Below are positions 5,735 through 5,746 of a stretch of 5,746 nucleotides of DNA, piece by piece. The DNA is from Bacteroidales bacterium (GTDB lineage: Bacteria > Bacteroidota > Bacteroidia > Bacteroidales > UBA4181). Position 1 is the first letter of the stretch. Each line of letters starts with the position of its first letter. Below the pieces are notes generated by a model that made no database searches, was not told the DNA's origin, and saw nothing but the letters and a program-made list of their open reading frames with translations. The translations under genes were made by a program, and so were the position numbers. The stretch lies in contig JAISDP010000305.1 of the NCBI GenBank assembly GCA_031264715.1, positions 1-5,746 of the forward strand. Reading direction: 5' to 3'.

Positions 5735-5746
5735 GACTGACATGCC

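Overview
This window looks like a chromosomal stretch from a member of the Bacteroidota, most likely Bacteroidales. The signs are a TAnnTTTG-type promoter box, weak or absent Shine-Dalgarno sites with A/T-rich leaders, a DUF6913-type protein next to dapA, a Bacteroidales-type PepD, and a lipoprotein carrying a DUF1080 domain. All confident genes are on the + strand. I see no rRNA, tRNA or CRISPR array.

Layout. (1) Bases 1-744 hold the 3' part of an SGNH/GDSL hydrolase gene; the window opens inside its GDSI(T) catalytic-serine motif. (2) Bases 745-1011 are intergenic, with two inverted repeats and a good Bacteroidota promoter just before the next gene. (3) Bases 1012-1572 (DUF6913 protein) and 1606-2484 (dapA, lysine/diaminopimelate pathway) are 33 bases apart and probably form one transcription unit. 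(4) A 13-bp-stem hairpin at 2495-2527 ends that unit or attenuates what follows. (5) Bases 2650-4107 encode a PepD-type M20 dipeptidase with a complete metal site. An in-frame, hydrophobic upstream stretch (2545-2649) is probably not translated. (6) Bases 4134-5525 encode a lipoprotein that joins a DUF1080 (3-keto-disaccharide hydrolase-like) domain to a PHP/amidohydrolase-like domain; it follows pepD so closely that it is probably co-transcribed. (7) Bases 5526-5746 carry no gene. They hold two direct copies of a 28-base sequence resembling an ISL3-family IS end, followed by five back-to-back hairpins with unrelated stems, running to the window edge.

Functionally, dapA and pepD are housekeeping genes for diaminopimelate/lysine synthesis and dipeptide breakdown. 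The SGNH hydrolase and the DUF1080 lipoprotein suggest ester or glycoside processing, but neither substrate can be read from the sequence. The parts that ordinary annotation explains least are the hairpin cluster with IS-like ends at the 3' edge and the DUF1080-PHP fusion.
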